From Acidimicrobiaceae bacterium (lineage in GTDB: Bacteria; Actinomycetota; Acidimicrobiia; Acidimicrobiales; UBA8190): a stretch of 64,000 nt of DNA. Below are positions 8,689 to 18,340 of the stretch, piece after piece. The translations under genes and the position numbers were made by a program. A model generated the notes under the pieces. That model was given only the letters and a program-made list of their open reading frames with translations, ran no database searches and was not told the origin of the DNA. The DNA is taken from positions 23,844 to 87,843 of the forward strand of contig PLZB01000021.1 of the NCBI GenBank assembly GCA_003151955.1. Reading direction: 5' to 3'. Each line of letters opens with the position of its first letter. The stretch's first letter is position 1.

Positions 8689-9450
8689 GTGCGGATCGAC
8701 GTCTTCACCATCTTTCCCGACCTGGTCGACGGCTTCGCCGCCGGGGCTCTCCTCGGAAGGGCCCGACGAGACGGACTCCTCGACCTCCGGGTCCACGACC
8801 TCCGGTCGGCGGCCACCGACGCCCGGCGGTCGGTCGACGACACCCCGTTCGGGGGGGGAGCCGGGATGGTCCTCGCCCCCGGCCCGATCTTCGGTGCCGT
8901 CGAGGCGGTCGACCCGCCCCGGCCGCTCTACCTCCTCGGGCCGGGGGGCCGGCGACTCGACCAGGCCGTGGTGGAGGAGCTGGCCGCCCTGGGGACGTCC
9001 CCGGCCGGGGGCTTCTCCCTTCTCTGCGGCCGGTATGAGGGGGTCGACCAGCGGGTGGTGGATCACCTGGTCGACGGGGAGCTCTCGGTGGGGGATTACG
9101 TCCTGGCCGGGGGGGAGGCGGCGGCCCTGGTCGTGGTGGAGGCGGTGGCCCGGCTCCAGCCCGGGGTGATGGGGAACCTGGCCTCGGCCGAGGAGGAGAG
9201 CTTCTCGGCCGGGCTCCTCGAGTACCCCCACTACACCCGGCCGGCCCGGTTCCGGGACTGGGAGGTCCCCCCCGTGCTGCGGACGGGGGACCACGGGCGG
9301 GTGGCCCGCTGGCGCCACGCCATGGCCCTCCGGCGCACCCTCGAGGTCCGGCCCGACCTGGTCGAGGGCCGGGGGGGTCTCAGCCCGGAGGAGGAGGGTC
9401 TCCTGGAGGAGCTGGCGGCGTCGGGGGAGGGCCCGGCCGGGGAGGCCTGA
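8689..9450 (+). CDS. trmD: tRNA (guanine-N1-)-methyltransferase TrmD
   Basis: SPOUT-class methyltransferase that makes m1G37 in tRNAs, preventing +1 frameshifting. It is 253 aa and starts with GTG giving [16 protein letters not shown]. The trefoil-knot AdoMet site is visible as [16 protein letters not shown] and [17 protein letters not shown]. The catalytic Asp region [12 protein letters not shown] is present near residue 50. It follows rimM by 3 bp, and the next gene is rplS, the standard rpsP-rimM-trmD-rplS order. Confidence 0.96.
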   Translation: MRIDVFTIFPDLVDGFAAGALLGRARRDGLLDLRVHDLRSAATDARRSVDDTPFGGGAGMVLAPGPIFGAVEAVDPPRPLYLLGPGGRRLDQAVVEELAALGTSPAGGFSLLCGRYEGVDQRVVDHLVDGELSVGDYVLAGGEAAALVVVEAVARLQPGVMGNLASAEEESFSAGLLEYPHYTRPARFRDWEVPPVLRTGDHGRVARWRHAMALRRTLEVRPDLVEGRGGLSPEEEGLLEELAASGEGPAGEA

Positions 9451-9586
9451 CGGGCCGGAGGTGCGGCGACCCCCGGGGCGCGGCTATCGTGGCTTGCTCC
9501 GGCCACGCCCCCGCCGGGTCGGTGCCACCGACCCCCGGGACCCCGAACCGGCCGTCCGGAGAACGACCCGTGGAGGGACGCGCGTC

Positions 9587-9940
9587 ATGAACCCCACCGA
9601 CATTGTCGACCGCGAGAGCCTGCGTGACGACATTCCCGAATTCAGGCCCGGCGACACCCTCAAGGTGCACGTCCGGGTAGTCGAGGGGAGCCGGGAGCGG
9701 ATCCAGGTCTTCCAGGGTGCCGTCATCCGGCGCCAGGGGAGCGGGGCCCGGGAGACCTTCACCGTCCGGAAGGTCAGCTTCGGGGTGGGCGTCGAGCGGA
9801 CCTTCCCGGTCCACACCCCGATCATCTCCAAGATCGAGGTCATGACCCGGGGCGACGTCCGCCGGGCCAAGCTCTACTACCTCCGGGGTCGGGTCGGGAA
9901 GGCCGCCAAGATCAAGGAGAAGCGGTCTGTCCGGTCGTAG
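9587..9940 (+). CDS. rplS: 50S ribosomal protein bL19
   Basis: Large-subunit protein at the subunit interface. The ATG at 9587 gives 117 aa with [38 protein letters not shown] and the C-terminal [18 protein letters not shown] motif. A Shine-Dalgarno GGAGGGA (9572-9578) supports this start over in-frame starts upstream. The 136-bp gap after trmD may hold its own promoter (TATCGT at 9484-9489). Confidence 0.96.
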   Translation: MNPTDIVDRESLRDDIPEFRPGDTLKVHVRVVEGSRERIQVFQGAVIRRQGSGARETFTVRKVSFGVGVERTFPVHTPIISKIEVMTRGDVRRAKLYYLRGRVGKAAKIKEKRSVRS

Positions 9941-9955
9941 CATCGCGTCGGGACG

Positions 9956-10249
9956 ATGAGCGAAGAGGACCTGGAGCGCTACGAGGCCGAGATCGAGCTG
10001 GCCCTCGTCCAGGAGTACCGGACGGTGCTCCCCCTCTTCTCCTACGTGGTCGAGACCGAACGGCGGTTCTACCTGGCCAACGAGGTCAAGGTGTCCGTCC
10101 GGGAGGGGACCACCCCGGCCTGCATCGAGCTGGAGATCAACGACGCCTGGGTCTGGGACATGTACCGGCCGGCCCGGTTCGTCCCCCATGTCCGGGTGCT
10201 CACGTTCCGGGACGTGAACATCGAGCGGCTTCCCGACCGCGACGGCTGA
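9956..10249 (+). CDS. DUF2469 family protein
   Basis: A 97-aa protein of unknown function, conserved in actinobacteria next to rplS, rnhB and yraN. It begins [22 protein letters not shown] and contains [16 protein letters not shown] and the aromatic motif [22 protein letters not shown], all typical of DUF2469. In many actinobacteria lepB and rnhB lie between rplS and this gene; here they are absent and the gene starts 15 bp after rplS. No function is assigned. Confidence 0.85.
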   Translation: MSEEDLERYEAEIELALVQEYRTVLPLFSYVVETERRFYLANEVKVSVREGTTPACIELEINDAWVWDMYRPARFVPHVRVLTFRDVNIERLPDRDG

Positions 10250-10257
10250 CCGAGCCG

Positions 10258-10629
10258 GTGTCGGAGGCGGGCCTGCGGCTGGGAGCCCGGGGGGAGGCGG
10301 AGGCAGCCTCCCGATACCAGGCCGGGGGATACCGCGTCCTGGCCCGGAACTGGCGGTGCCGGGACGGCGAGCTGGACCTGGTCCTCGAGTCAGAGCAGGG
10401 AGTCCTGGTCTTCAGCGAGGTGAAGACCAGGCGGACGGACCGCTTCGGGACCCCGGCCGAGGCCGTCACCGCGGCCAAGGTGCGGCGACTCCGACGGCTG
10501 GCGGCCCAGTGGCTGGCCACGGAACGGCCCGGGGTCAAGGCTCCGGGGGGGATCCGGTTCGACGTCGTGGCCGTCACGCCGGGGTCGGGAGGCCGGCTCG
10601 AGGTCGAGATCATCGAAGGGGCCTTCTGA
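10258..10629 (+). CDS. yraN: YraN family endonuclease-like protein (UPF0102)
   Basis: A 123-aa member of the YraN/UPF0102 family, which has a PD-(D/E)XK nuclease-like fold related to Holliday-junction resolvases. The motifs [34 protein letters not shown] and [20 protein letters not shown] show the conserved Glu, Asp and ExK residues. It starts 8 bp after the DUF2469 gene and precedes comM and dprA, as in other actinobacteria. The biochemical role is not established. Confidence 0.88.
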   Translation: MSEAGLRLGARGEAEAASRYQAGGYRVLARNWRCRDGELDLVLESEQGVLVFSEVKTRRTDRFGTPAEAVTAAKVRRLRRLAAQWLATERPGVKAPGGIRFDVVAVTPGSGGRLEVEIIEGAF

Positions 10630-10665
10630 GGGCAGCCGGATTGGGTCGCCGGAACCCGGCCTCGT

Positions 10666-10671
10666 TAGGGT
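10666..10671 (+). promoter_or_regulatory. Candidate -10 box (TAGGGT) of the enoyl-CoA hydratase gene
   Basis: TAGGGT lies 7 nt upstream of the GTG start at 10679, implying a leaderless transcript. No matching -35 was identified. Confidence 0.45.
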
Positions 10672-10678
10672 CTGCGGG

Positions 10679-11467
10679 GTGAGCACCGAGACGATCATCG
10701 TGGAGCGTGCCGGCGGGGTGGTGACGGTCACGCTGAACCGCCCCGAGCGGAAGAACGCCGGCAACGGCCTCATGTGGCAGGAGCTGAAGCAGGTCTTCGA
10801 CGAGACGGCCCGGAACCGGGAGGACCGGGTCCTGGTCCTCACCGGCGCCGGCGGTGCCTTCTGCTCCGGGGCCGACATCACCGACCCGGGCGGGGTGAGC
10901 GGCGACCCCACCGACCCCCACCTGATCCGGATGCAGTTCTTCGGGCGGACCATCTGCGCCCTCCACGAGCTGCCCCAGCCGACGATCGCCAAGGTCCGGG
11001 GCATGGCCGTGGGCGCAGGCTGCTCCCTGGCGCTGGGCTGCGATCTCATCGTGGCCTCGGACAACGCCCGCTTCTCCGAGATCTTCTCCAAGCGGGGCCT
11101 CTCGGTCGACGGGGGCTCGTCCTGGCTCCTGCCCCGGCTCGTCGGCCTCCACCGGGCCAAGGAGCTGGCCTACTTCGCCGAAATCCTCTCCGCCGAGGAG
11201 GCCGCCGGCTACGGCCTCGTCAACCGGGTCGTCCCCGACGGGGAGCTCGACGCCTTCGTCGAGGACTGGGCCGGCCGCCTCGCCGCCGGTCCCCCGCTGG
11301 CCCTCTCCATGACGAAGCGGCTCCTGAACGAGAGCTTCGGGGTGTCCCTGGCCCAGGCTGTCGAGGACGAGGCCCGCTGCCAGACCATCAACTTCCACAC
11401 CGAGGACACCGTCGAGGCCATGCGGGCCTTCGTCGAGAAGCGGGAGCCCCAGTTCAAGGGACGCTGA
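10679..11467 (+). CDS. Enoyl-CoA hydratase/isomerase family protein
   Basis: Crotonase-fold protein of 262 aa, likely acting on enoyl-CoA thioesters in fatty-acid or related degradation. It shows VTVTLNRPERKNAG at the N-terminus, the oxyanion-hole motif GAGGAFCSGADITD, and the GMAVGAGCSLALGCDLIVASDNARF block. The catalytic-loop segment FSKRGLSVDGGSSWLLPRLVG follows. The substrate cannot be told from sequence. It sits between yraN and comM without functional link, so it looks like a later insertion into that block. The GTG start is placed by the leaderless promoter. Confidence 0.88.
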   Translation: MSTETIIVERAGGVVTVTLNRPERKNAGNGLMWQELKQVFDETARNREDRVLVLTGAGGAFCSGADITDPGGVSGDPTDPHLIRMQFFGRTICALHELPQPTIAKVRGMAVGAGCSLALGCDLIVASDNARFSEIFSKRGLSVDGGSSWLLPRLVGLHRAKELAYFAEILSAEEAAGYGLVNRVVPDGELDAFVEDWAGRLAAGPPLALSMTKRLLNESFGVSLAQAVEDEARCQTINFHTEDTVEAMRAFVEKREPQFKGR

Positions 11468-11607
11468 GACGCCGGCGGGTCGCCGCCGGCCCGTGAGCAG
11501 CACACCCCCCCGGTAGGGTTGCCGGCACGCATCGAGTGGCCGGCGGACCTGGCCCTCCCCCAGTAGGAGTCCCGGCGCCGAGCCGGGCCCGGTCCGAGGG
11601 AGCCCAC

Positions 11608-13125
11608 GTGCTCGCCTGCATCCCATCCGCCACCCTCCACGGGGTCGACGGTCGACCCGTCGCCGTCGAGGTCCACGTCTCCAACGGCATCCCCGGGTTC
11701 ACCGTCGTCGGGCTTCCCGATGCCGCCGTCCGGGAATCACGGGACCGGGTCAGGGCCGCCCTGCTCTCGAGCGGGCTGTCCTGGCCCAACCGGCGGATCA
11801 CGGTCAACCTGGCCCCGTCGGGGGAGCGGAAGTCCGGGGCCGGCCTCGACCTGCCCATCACCATCGGGGTCCTGATCGCCGCCGGGGAGCTCGAGGCGGG
11901 GGCGGTGGCCGAGACGGCGTTCGTCGGGGAGGTCGGTCTGGACGGGTCCCTCCGGCCCGTGCCGGGGGTGATCCCGCTCGTGGCCGCCCTCCGGAGCAGC
12001 ATCGTCGTGGTCCCCACGGCCTGTGCGGCCGAGGCGGCCCTCGTCGGGACCGGCGCGGTCCGGGCCGCGGAGACCCTCGGGGAGCTGGTGGCGGCCCTCC
12101 GGGGCCGAGCCCCGTGGCCGCCGGTGCCGGTCGTCCTGCGGCGCCCGGTGGCCGCCCCCGGGGCCGACCTGTCGGAGGTGCGGGGTCAGGAGGTGGGACG
12201 ACGGGCGCTCGAGGTGGCCGCGGCCGGGGGGCACCACCTGCTGCTCGTCGGGCCGCCCGGGTCGGGGAAGACGATGCTGGCCCGTCGACTGGTTGGCCTC
12301 CTCCCTCCCCTGGCGCCGGACGAGGGGCTGGAGGTGATGCGGGTCCATTCCGCCGCTGGGGTCTGGGGGAGCGGCGGTGGGCTCCCGGACCGGCCCCCCT
12401 TCCGGGCTCCCCACCACGGGTCCACCGACGTGGCGTTGGTGGGGGGCGGGACAGCCGGACTCCGGCCCGGCGAGATCAGCCTGGCCCACCGGGGGGTGCT
12501 CTTCCTCGACGAGCTGGGGGAGTTCTCCACCGGTGTCCTCGACATGCTCCGGCAACCGCTGGAGGAGGGCCGGATCAGGATCAGCCGGGCCCGGGCCACC
12601 GTCGAGCTCCCGGCCCGGTTCCAGCTGGTGGCGGCCATGAACCCCTGCCCGTGCGGGGAGGGGGTCTACCCGGGGGCGTGCCGGTGCACCGAGGTGGTCC
12701 GGACCCGGTATGCCCGGCGGCTGTCCGGTCCCCTCCTCGACCGGTTCGACCTGGCCGTGTCCCTGAGCAGGCCGGCCGTGGACGACCTCCTGGGCGGCCC
12801 CCCGGCCGAGGCCTCCGCCCCGGTGGCGTCCCGGGTGGCGGCGGCCCGGTGGTACGCGGCGGACCGGGGCTACGCCACCAACGCCGCCGTGGACGCCGGG
12901 TCGCTCGACGCCGTGGCGCCCCTCAGCCCGGGGGCGGCCCGCCTGCTCGAGCACCGGCTCCGCAGCGGCACGCTCTCGGCCCGGGGCCTCCACCGGGTCC
13001 GGCGGGTGGCCCGGACCATCGCCGACCTCGACGACGGGGCCGGCATGGTCGGGGAGGAGCACGTGGCCGAGGCCCTCCAGCTCCGGTCGGGTCGGTCCAC
13101 CCTCCTGGTCGAGTCGGACCGGTGA
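11608..13125 (+). CDS. comM: YifB/ComM family Mg chelatase-like AAA ATPase
   Basis: ComM is a hexameric helicase that promotes branch migration during natural transformation. The GTG at 11608 with Shine-Dalgarno GAGGGAG (11596-11602) gives 505 aa, the standard length. The N-terminal domain (LHGVDGRPVAVEVHVSNGIPGFTVVGLPD) has the Lon-like fold. The AAA domain has Walker A LLLVGPPGSGKTML near residue 212 and Walker B GVLFLDELGEF near residue 297. A cysteine cluster MNPCPCGEGVYPGACRCT near residue 348 is typical of the family. Its stop overlaps dprA (GTGA), tying the two competence-type genes together. Confidence 0.93.
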   Translation: MLACIPSATLHGVDGRPVAVEVHVSNGIPGFTVVGLPDAAVRESRDRVRAALLSSGLSWPNRRITVNLAPSGERKSGAGLDLPITIGVLIAAGELEAGAVAETAFVGEVGLDGSLRPVPGVIPLVAALRSSIVVVPTACAAEAALVGTGAVRAAETLGELVAALRGRAPWPPVPVVLRRPVAAPGADLSEVRGQEVGRRALEVAAAGGHHLLLVGPPGSGKTMLARRLVGLLPPLAPDEGLEVMRVHSAAGVWGSGGGLPDRPPFRAPHHGSTDVALVGGGTAGLRPGEISLAHRGVLFLDELGEFSTGVLDMLRQPLEEGRIRISRARATVELPARFQLVAAMNPCPCGEGVYPGACRCTEVVRTRYARRLSGPLLDRFDLAVSLSRPAVDDLLGGPPAEASAPVASRVAAARWYAADRGYATNAAVDAGSLDAVAPLSPGAARLLEHRLRSGTLSARGLHRVRRVARTIADLDDGAGMVGEEHVAEALQLRSGRSTLLVESDR

Positions 13126-14252
13126 CGGCGGGATCGACGGGCGAGGATCGCTGCACGGCGGCCATCGCCTCGCTGGGGACATCGGCGGGACGGCTGGGGC
13201 GACTCCTGGCGTGGCGGACCCCGGAGGAGGCCTGGGCCGCCCTCCGGGCCGGCCACCACCCGGCCGATCCCGAAGGGTCCTTCCGGACGAAGGCCACGGC
13301 TGAGCGCCTGGCGAGGATCGGGGCGGCCTGCGAGGCCTGCGGGGTCAGGGTGCTGCGGCGAGGGTCGCCGGGCTACCCGCCGGCCCTGGTCGGGGACGGG
13401 TCCGGACCTGCCGTGCTCTTCGCCCTCGGCGATCCCGCTCCAGCCGAGACCCGGCCGCGGGTGGCCCTGGTCGGGACGCGGTCGGCTTCGGCCTACGGGC
13501 TCGGCGTGGCCACGCAGTGGGGTCGGCAACTGGCGGAAGCGGGGGTGACGGTGGTGGCGGGACTGGCCCGGGGGGTCGACGCCGCCGCCCACGAGGGGGC
13601 CCTGGCAGGCGGGACCGCGCCTGTTCTGGGGATCCTCGGAACGGCCCCGGACGCCGCCGCCTCCCGGGCCGACCGGCTGCTGCGGGGGGCGGTGGCAGAC
13701 CGGGGGGCGGTCCTCTCCGAGCTCCCCCCCGGGGCCGGCGGGGCCGCCTGGCGGTTCGCGGCCCGGAACCGGATCACGGCGGCCCTGGCCCACGTGGTGG
13801 TGGTGGTCGAGGCCCACCGGGGAAGCGGATGTCTCGGGGTGGCCAGGGCGGCCGAGGAGCGCGACATCACGGTCGGGGTCGTGCCCGGGTCGATCCGGAA
13901 CCCGGCATCGGCCGGAGCCAACCAGCTGCTGGCCGACGGCTACGGCGCCGTCGTCCTGGGGGTGGAGGACGTCCTGACCGCCGTCGACCTGGCCATCGCC
14001 CGGGACGCCGCCGCCGTTGCACCCACTCGGGTCCCGGAACCGCAGACGGCCCGGAAGCGGCAGCCGGCCCCCTCGGCGGTGGCGGCCCGGGTCCGGCTGG
14101 CCCTGGACGGGGACCCGGTCCCCCTCGACGTCCTGATCAGGAGGACCGGTCTCCCGATGGGCCAGGTCGCCCTGGGCCTCGAGCACCTGGCCGGGGCCGG
14201 GATGGCAGTGGGGGAGCAGGGCTGGTGGTCCCTCCCCCAGGGGTCGGGCTGA
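13122..14252 (+). CDS. dprA: DNA-processing protein DprA
   Basis: DprA loads RecA on incoming single-stranded DNA during transformation. The GTG at 13122 gives 376 aa. The Rossmann-like domain shows VALVGTRSASAYGLGVATQWGRQLA, VVAGLARGVDAAAHEGAL, GGAAWRFAARNRITAALAHVVVVVEA and the GSGCLGVARAAEERDITVGVVPGSI block. A C-terminal winged-helix-like domain covers about residues 315-370 (DGDPVPLDVLIRRTGLPMGQVALGLEHL). It overlaps comM by 4 bp and ends only 8 bp from the convergent pilin-like gene. Type IV pilin-like genes elsewhere in the window would fit with DNA uptake, but no uptake channel genes are present here. Confidence 0.93.
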   Translation: MTAGSTGEDRCTAAIASLGTSAGRLGRLLAWRTPEEAWAALRAGHHPADPEGSFRTKATAERLARIGAACEACGVRVLRRGSPGYPPALVGDGSGPAVLFALGDPAPAETRPRVALVGTRSASAYGLGVATQWGRQLAEAGVTVVAGLARGVDAAAHEGALAGGTAPVLGILGTAPDAAASRADRLLRGAVADRGAVLSELPPGAGGAAWRFAARNRITAALAHVVVVVEAHRGSGCLGVARAAEERDITVGVVPGSIRNPASAGANQLLADGYGAVVLGVEDVLTAVDLAIARDAAAVAPTRVPEPQTARKRQPAPSAVAARVRLALDGDPVPLDVLIRRTGLPMGQVALGLEHLAGAGMAVGEQGWWSLPQGSG

Positions 14253-14260
14253 GGGAGCGG

Positions 14261-14857
14261 TCAGACCTGGGGGTAGGAGCCCGGGCTCCACCCGATCGTC
14301 CCCGCCGCCGGCGACGAGGCCGTCGGGGCCGCGGCCAGGGCGGGGGCCTGGCAGGAGTTGCCGGCCTCGGGTTCGGCCCCGTACCAGGTGGCGGCGCCCA
14401 CGCTGATCCAGAGGAACCAGCAGGTCCCCGTGTGGGACAGGGCGGCCAGGGTCAGGCTGCTCCCGTCGCCTCCCCCGGCGCCGGACCCCGTGCCCGGGGA
14501 GACGGCCTCGCTGACGGTCGGAGCGTCACTCACCAACCTGCCGACGGTCGACGGCCCCGTGGTGGTGCCCGGTAGGACGATGTTGGTGCCGGAGCCGAAG
14601 CCGCCCTGGGCGGTGGCGGCCGGAGCCACCTGGCTCTGGACAGAGCTCAGCTGGGACTGGGCCAGGACATCCGAGGCGGTGTCGACCTGTCCGCCGAGCC
14701 CCGTCTTGGATCCCGTCCCCGCCGGGCTCCCGTTCGACAGGAGGGCCAGGGAGCCGACGGCCAGGAGGGCCAGGATCAGCATCGAGAGGACCACGCCGAC
14801 CATGCCGACGCCGTCGGTGGCCGCCGCCGGCGGTGTGGGGCCCTGTCGGTGATCCAT
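14261..14857 (-). CDS. Single-pass exported protein with pilin-like N-terminus
   Basis: A 198-aa protein with a short charged N-terminus, a hydrophobic helix (VGMVGVVLSMLILALLAVGSLALL, about residues 18-41) and a Ser/Gly/Thr-rich exported region. The segment before the helix (DGVGMVG) loosely resembles a prepilin site but lacks the Glu at +5. The C-terminus contains GTCWFLWISVGAATWYGAE and a second Cys (NSCQAPAL), then WSPGSYPQV, a pattern like the C-terminal domain of actinobacterial type IV pilins. The ATG has a strong GGAGG on the minus strand (14862-14870). Function beyond pilin-like surface protein is inferred. Confidence 0.65.
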   Translation of the reverse strand: MDHRQGPTPPAAATDGVGMVGVVLSMLILALLAVGSLALLSNGSPAGTGSKTGLGGQVDTASDVLAQSQLSSVQSQVAPAATAQGGFGSGTNIVLPGTTTGPSTVGRLVSDAPTVSEAVSPGTGSGAGGGDGSSLTLAALSHTGTCWFLWISVGAATWYGAEPEAGNSCQAPALAAAPTASSPAAGTIGWSPGSYPQV

Positions 14858-14932
14858 GGGACCTCCCTCCGCGGGCCGGCCCCCCGGTCGGCTCCACCAC
14901 GCTACCGCCGCCGGATCGGGCAGGCTGGACGG

Positions 14933-15316
14933 GTGCGCTACGTCGTGGACGGGATGAACCTGATCGGCTCGAGGCCGGACGGCTGGTGGCGGGACCGCCC
15001 GGCCGCCCGGTTGGCCCTCAGCGAGGAGCTCGGGGTCTTCGCCCGGCGGAGCGGCCACGACGTCACCGTGGTCTTCGACGGCTCACCGGGGTCGGAGGAG
15101 GTCGGGGCCACCGGGGCGGTGGCGGGGATCGTCGTCCGCTACGCCCCGGGCGGGCCTGACGCCGCCGACGACGTGGTGGCCGCCCTGGTGGCGGGACTCG
15201 AGGACCCGACATCGGTGACGGTGGTCACCTCCGACGCCGGTCTGGCCGGCCGGGTCGGCGCCGTCGGTGCCGCCGTCGTCGGCTCCCGGGCCTTCCGACG
15301 GTCGGCCCTCTCCTAG
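14933..15316 (+). CDS. NYN domain (YacP-like) RNase family protein
   Basis: A 127-aa NYN/PIN-like protein: RYVVDGMNLIGSRPDGWWRD at the N-terminus holds the first conserved Asp and Asn, VTVVFDGSPG the second acidic site, and DAADDVVAALV plus TVVTSDAGLAGRV the rest. This matches the YacP group of predicted RNases linked to rRNA processing. The GTG at 14933 follows CAGGCT (14921-14926) by 6 nt, so a leaderless transcript is possible. Its TAG stop (14314-position analog at 15314-15316) and the stop of the convergent ald gene share the palindrome CTAG. Confidence 0.85.
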   Translation: MRYVVDGMNLIGSRPDGWWRDRPAARLALSEELGVFARRSGHDVTVVFDGSPGSEEVGATGAVAGIVVRYAPGGPDAADDVVAALVAGLEDPTSVTVVTSDAGLAGRVGAVGAAVVGSRAFRRSALS

Positions 15317-16401
15317 GGACCGGACCGGCCCAGGGCCTCGGCCACCACGGGATTGGTGATCCGACCGTCATGGACGGTGAGGCCTCCGGCCAGGGCCCCG
15401 TCGGCACCGAGGGCGGCCTCGATGCCGTGGTCGGCCAGGAGGGCGACATAGGGGATGGTGGCGTTGGTGAGGGCGTAGGTCGAGGTGTGGGGCACGGCGG
15501 CCGGCATGTTCCCCACGCCGTAGTGGAGGACCCCGAACCGCTCCACCACCGGGTCGTCGTGGGTCGTCTCCACCGTCGTCTCCACACAGCCGCCCTGGTC
15601 GACGGCGACGTCGACGATCACGGCTCCCGGTCGCATGGACCGGACCATGGCCTCGGTCACCACCACCGGGGCCCGGCCCCCGGGCACGAGGACGGCTCCG
15701 ATGACCAGGTCGGCCTCGGCCACGGACCGCTCCACCACGGCACGGTTCGAGGCCAGGGTCATGATCCGGCCCCGATGGATCTGGTCCACCACCCGGAGCC
15801 GGTCGAGGTCCCGGTCGATCAGGAAGACCTCGGCCTCCATGCCCTGGGCGATCCAGGCCGCGTTGAGCCCCACCGTCCCGGCCCCGATCACGACCACCCG
15901 GCCCGGCCGGACCCCGGGGGCGCCGGCCAACAGGACCCCCCGGCCGCCCTGGCCCCGTTCCAGGAAGTGGGCGCCGATCTGGGGGGCCAGCCGTCCGGCC
16001 ACCTCGCTCATGGGGGCCAGGAGGGGAAGGGCCCCCGACGGGAGCCGGACGGTCTCGTAGGCCAGGGCCGTGGTTCCGGCGGCCAGGAGGGCCTCGGCCA
16101 CCTCGGGGTAGGCGGCCAGGTGGAGGTAGGTGAAAAGGAGGAGGTCGCGCCGGAGCCGGCCGAACTCCTCCGCCTGGGGCTCCTTGACCTTCACCACCAG
16201 GTCGGCCGACCAGGCCCCGGCGGTGTCGACGGTGAAGGCCCCGGCGGCCACGAAGTCGGCGTCCGGGAAGGAGGAGCCGACGCCGGCTCCCTCCTCGACC
16301 AGGACCCGGTGGCCCCGGTGGGCGAGCTCCCGGACCCCGTCGGGGGTGACGGCCACACGGTTCTCGCCTGGCTTCACCTCGGTCGGGACCCCGATGATCA
16401 C
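15313..16401 (-). CDS. ald: Alanine dehydrogenase
   Basis: NAD-dependent L-alanine dehydrogenase interconverting alanine and pyruvate plus ammonia. It is 362 aa and begins (M)IIGVPTEVKPGENRVAVTPDG, the family start. Other family blocks are VKVKEPQAEEFGRLR, ALAYETVRLPSGALPLLAPMSEVAGRL, the nucleotide-binding VVVIGAGTVGLNAAWIAQGM and GNMPAAVPHTSTYALTNATIPY. The GTG is placed by TAGCTT (16409-16414, minus strand) 7 nt upstream. It is monocistronic and converges on the NYN gene. Confidence 0.94.
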   Translation of the reverse strand: MIIGVPTEVKPGENRVAVTPDGVRELAHRGHRVLVEEGAGVGSSFPDADFVAAGAFTVDTAGAWSADLVVKVKEPQAEEFGRLRRDLLLFTYLHLAAYPEVAEALLAAGTTALAYETVRLPSGALPLLAPMSEVAGRLAPQIGAHFLERGQGGRGVLLAGAPGVRPGRVVVIGAGTVGLNAAWIAQGMEAEVFLIDRDLDRLRVVDQIHRGRIMTLASNRAVVERSVAEADLVIGAVLVPGGRAPVVVTEAMVRSMRPGAVIVDVAVDQGGCVETTVETTHDDPVVERFGVLHYGVGNMPAAVPHTSTYALTNATIPYVALLADHGIEAALGADGALAGGLTVHDGRITNPVVAEALGRSGP

Positions 16402-16408
16402 GGGACCG

Positions 16409-16414
16409 AAGCTA
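16409..16414 (-). promoter_or_regulatory. Candidate -10 box (TAGCTT) of ald
   Basis: On the minus strand TAGCTT is followed by 7 nt and the GTG start of ald, so the mRNA is predicted to be leaderless. Confidence 0.45.
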
Positions 16415-16542
16415 CCGGAGCCACCCGTCCCGGGTCGGGTCGGCCCCCCCAGGATGGTGCCGGGTCCGGTAGTGGTGGCCCCGGGACCGGCCCCATGTAA
16501 AGGTATGGCCCTGGAAAGGCAGCGGGAGAGGAAGGGGACCCG

Positions 16543-16893
16543 GTGTACGTCGTGGTTGATCTCGGGGCGGATCCGGCTGCGGTCTCGCTGGTGGAGCCGT
16601 CCGACTGCACCCGCTTCCACCTGGCCGTCCGGGGTCCCAGCGACCCGGTGGCCCTGGGCCGGGTCCTGGCCGCCACCGAGTCGGGCTGGTTGAACGAGCA
16701 GGGAGCGGCCTTCGTGAGCATCGGGGCCCTCCGGCGGCTGTCGGTGGGCCGGGTCCAGCCCGGTTGGGACACGGCGTTCCAGACGATGATCGACTGGGCC
16801 GCCTCCAAGGGGTGGACCAACCCCGAGGGGACCGCCATCCAGGCCCACGTGGCCTGGGAGTCGGAGGCCCAGGGAGCCGGCGTCGACTTCTGA
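16543..16893 (+). CDS. Conserved hypothetical protein, 116 aa
   Basis: I do not recognise this protein. It has no signal peptide or membrane segment. It starts [22 protein letters not shown] and is rich in Trp ([32 protein letters not shown]). The mix of alternating hydrophobic strands and an amphipathic C-terminal helix suggests a small soluble alpha/beta domain. The GTG start has a purine-rich GAGAGGAAGGGG (16528-16539) upstream, unlike the leaderless neighbours. It is divergent from ald and is followed 58 bp later by fumC. Confidence 0.6.
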   Translation: MYVVVDLGADPAAVSLVEPSDCTRFHLAVRGPSDPVALGRVLAATESGWLNEQGAAFVSIGALRRLSVGRVQPGWDTAFQTMIDWAASKGWTNPEGTAIQAHVAWESEAQGAGVDF

Positions 16894-16951
16894 GCCACCG
16901 TCGGGGACGGCTAACCTCCCCTCCGGCACCGAGCCAGAGAGAGGTGATCCG

Positions 16952-18340
16952 GTGAGCGCCACCCGCATCGAGACAGACTCCATGGGGCCCATCGAGGTCC
17001 CCGCCGACCGCTACTGGGGGGCCCAGACGGCGCGTTCCCTGGTCCACTTCTCCATCGGAGCCGATCGGATGCCCCGCCCCCTGATCCGGGCCATCGGGAT
17101 CCTGAAGGAGGCCTCGGCCCGGACCAACGCCGAGCTCGGGAAGCTCGACCCGGCCAAGGCCGACCTCATCGCCGCTGCCGCCGCCGAGGTCCGCGACGGC
17201 CGGCTCGACGACCACTTCCCCCTCCGGATCTGGCAGACCGGCAGCGGGACCCAGACCAACATGAACGCCAACGAGGTCATCAGCAACCGGGCCATCGAGA
17301 TGGCCGGGGGTGAGCTCGGGTCGAAGTCCCCGGTCCATCCCAACGACGACGTGAACATGTCCCAGTCGTCGAACGACACCTTCCCGACGGCGATGCACAT
17401 CGCCGCCGTCGAGGAGCTCGTCCACCAGCTGATCCCCTCGGTCCGGGCCCTCCGCCAGGCGCTGGCGGCCAAGGCCGACGCCTACGGGGACGTGGTCAAG
17501 ATCGGCCGGACCCACCTGATGGACGCCGTTCCCCTCACCCTGGGCCAGGAGCTCTCCGGCTACGTGGCCCAGCTCGACGCCGGCATCGTCCGGGTCGAGG
17601 CCGCCCTGCCCGATCTCTGCGAGCTGGCCCTGGGGGGAACGGCGGTGGGGACCGGGCTGAACACCCACCCCGAGTTCGGCGACCGGGCCGCCGCCCACAT
17701 CGCCGCGCTCACGGGCCTGCCGTTCGTCTCGGCCCGCAACAAGTTCGCAGCCCTGGCCGCCCACGACGCCCTGGTCCAGGCCAGCGGGTCCCTGCGGACC
17801 CTGGCCGTCTCCCTGACGAAGATCGCCGACGACGTCCGGTGGCTCGGGTCGGGACCCCGGAGCGGGCTGGGCGAGCTCATCCTCCCCCCCAACGAACCTG
17901 GCTCGTCGATCATGCCGGGGAAGGTCAACCCCACCCAGTGCGAGGCCATGATCATGGTCTGCATCCAGGTGATGGGCAACGACGCGGCGGTGGCCGTGGC
18001 CGGCAGCCGGGGGAACCTCGAGCTCAACGTCTGCAAGCCGGTCATCATCCACAACGTCCTCCATTCCGTCCTCCTCCTCACCGACGCCTGCCGGACCTTC
18101 CGGGAGTTCGCCGTCGAAGGGCTCGAACCCGACCGGGCCCGGATCCGCCAGCACCTCGACAACTCCCTGATGCTCGTCACCGCCCTGAACCCCCTCATCG
18201 GCTACGACAAGGCCGCCGAGGTGGCCAAGAAGGCCCACCACGACGGGACCACCCTGAAGGAGGCCTGCCTGGCCCTGGGCCTCCTCGGCGGGGAGGAATT
18301 CGACGCCGCCGTCCGGCCCGAGGAGATGATCCACCCATGA
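16952..18340 (+). CDS. fumC: Fumarate hydratase, class II
   Basis: Iron-independent fumarase of the TCA cycle, converting fumarate to L-malate. It is 462 aa with the family blocks [79 protein letters not shown] and the superfamily signature [15 protein letters not shown]. The GTG has a Shine-Dalgarno GAGAGAGGTG 5-8 nt upstream. The stop overlaps the ATG of the next gene (ATGA). Confidence 0.96.
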   Translation: MSATRIETDSMGPIEVPADRYWGAQTARSLVHFSIGADRMPRPLIRAIGILKEASARTNAELGKLDPAKADLIAAAAAEVRDGRLDDHFPLRIWQTGSGTQTNMNANEVISNRAIEMAGGELGSKSPVHPNDDVNMSQSSNDTFPTAMHIAAVEELVHQLIPSVRALRQALAAKADAYGDVVKIGRTHLMDAVPLTLGQELSGYVAQLDAGIVRVEAALPDLCELALGGTAVGTGLNTHPEFGDRAAAHIAALTGLPFVSARNKFAALAAHDALVQASGSLRTLAVSLTKIADDVRWLGSGPRSGLGELILPPNEPGSSIMPGKVNPTQCEAMIMVCIQVMGNDAAVAVAGSRGNLELNVCKPVIIHNVLHSVLLLTDACRTFREFAVEGLEPDRARIRQHLDNSLMLVTALNPLIGYDKAAEVAKKAHHDGTTLKEACLALGLLGGEEFDAAVRPEEMIHP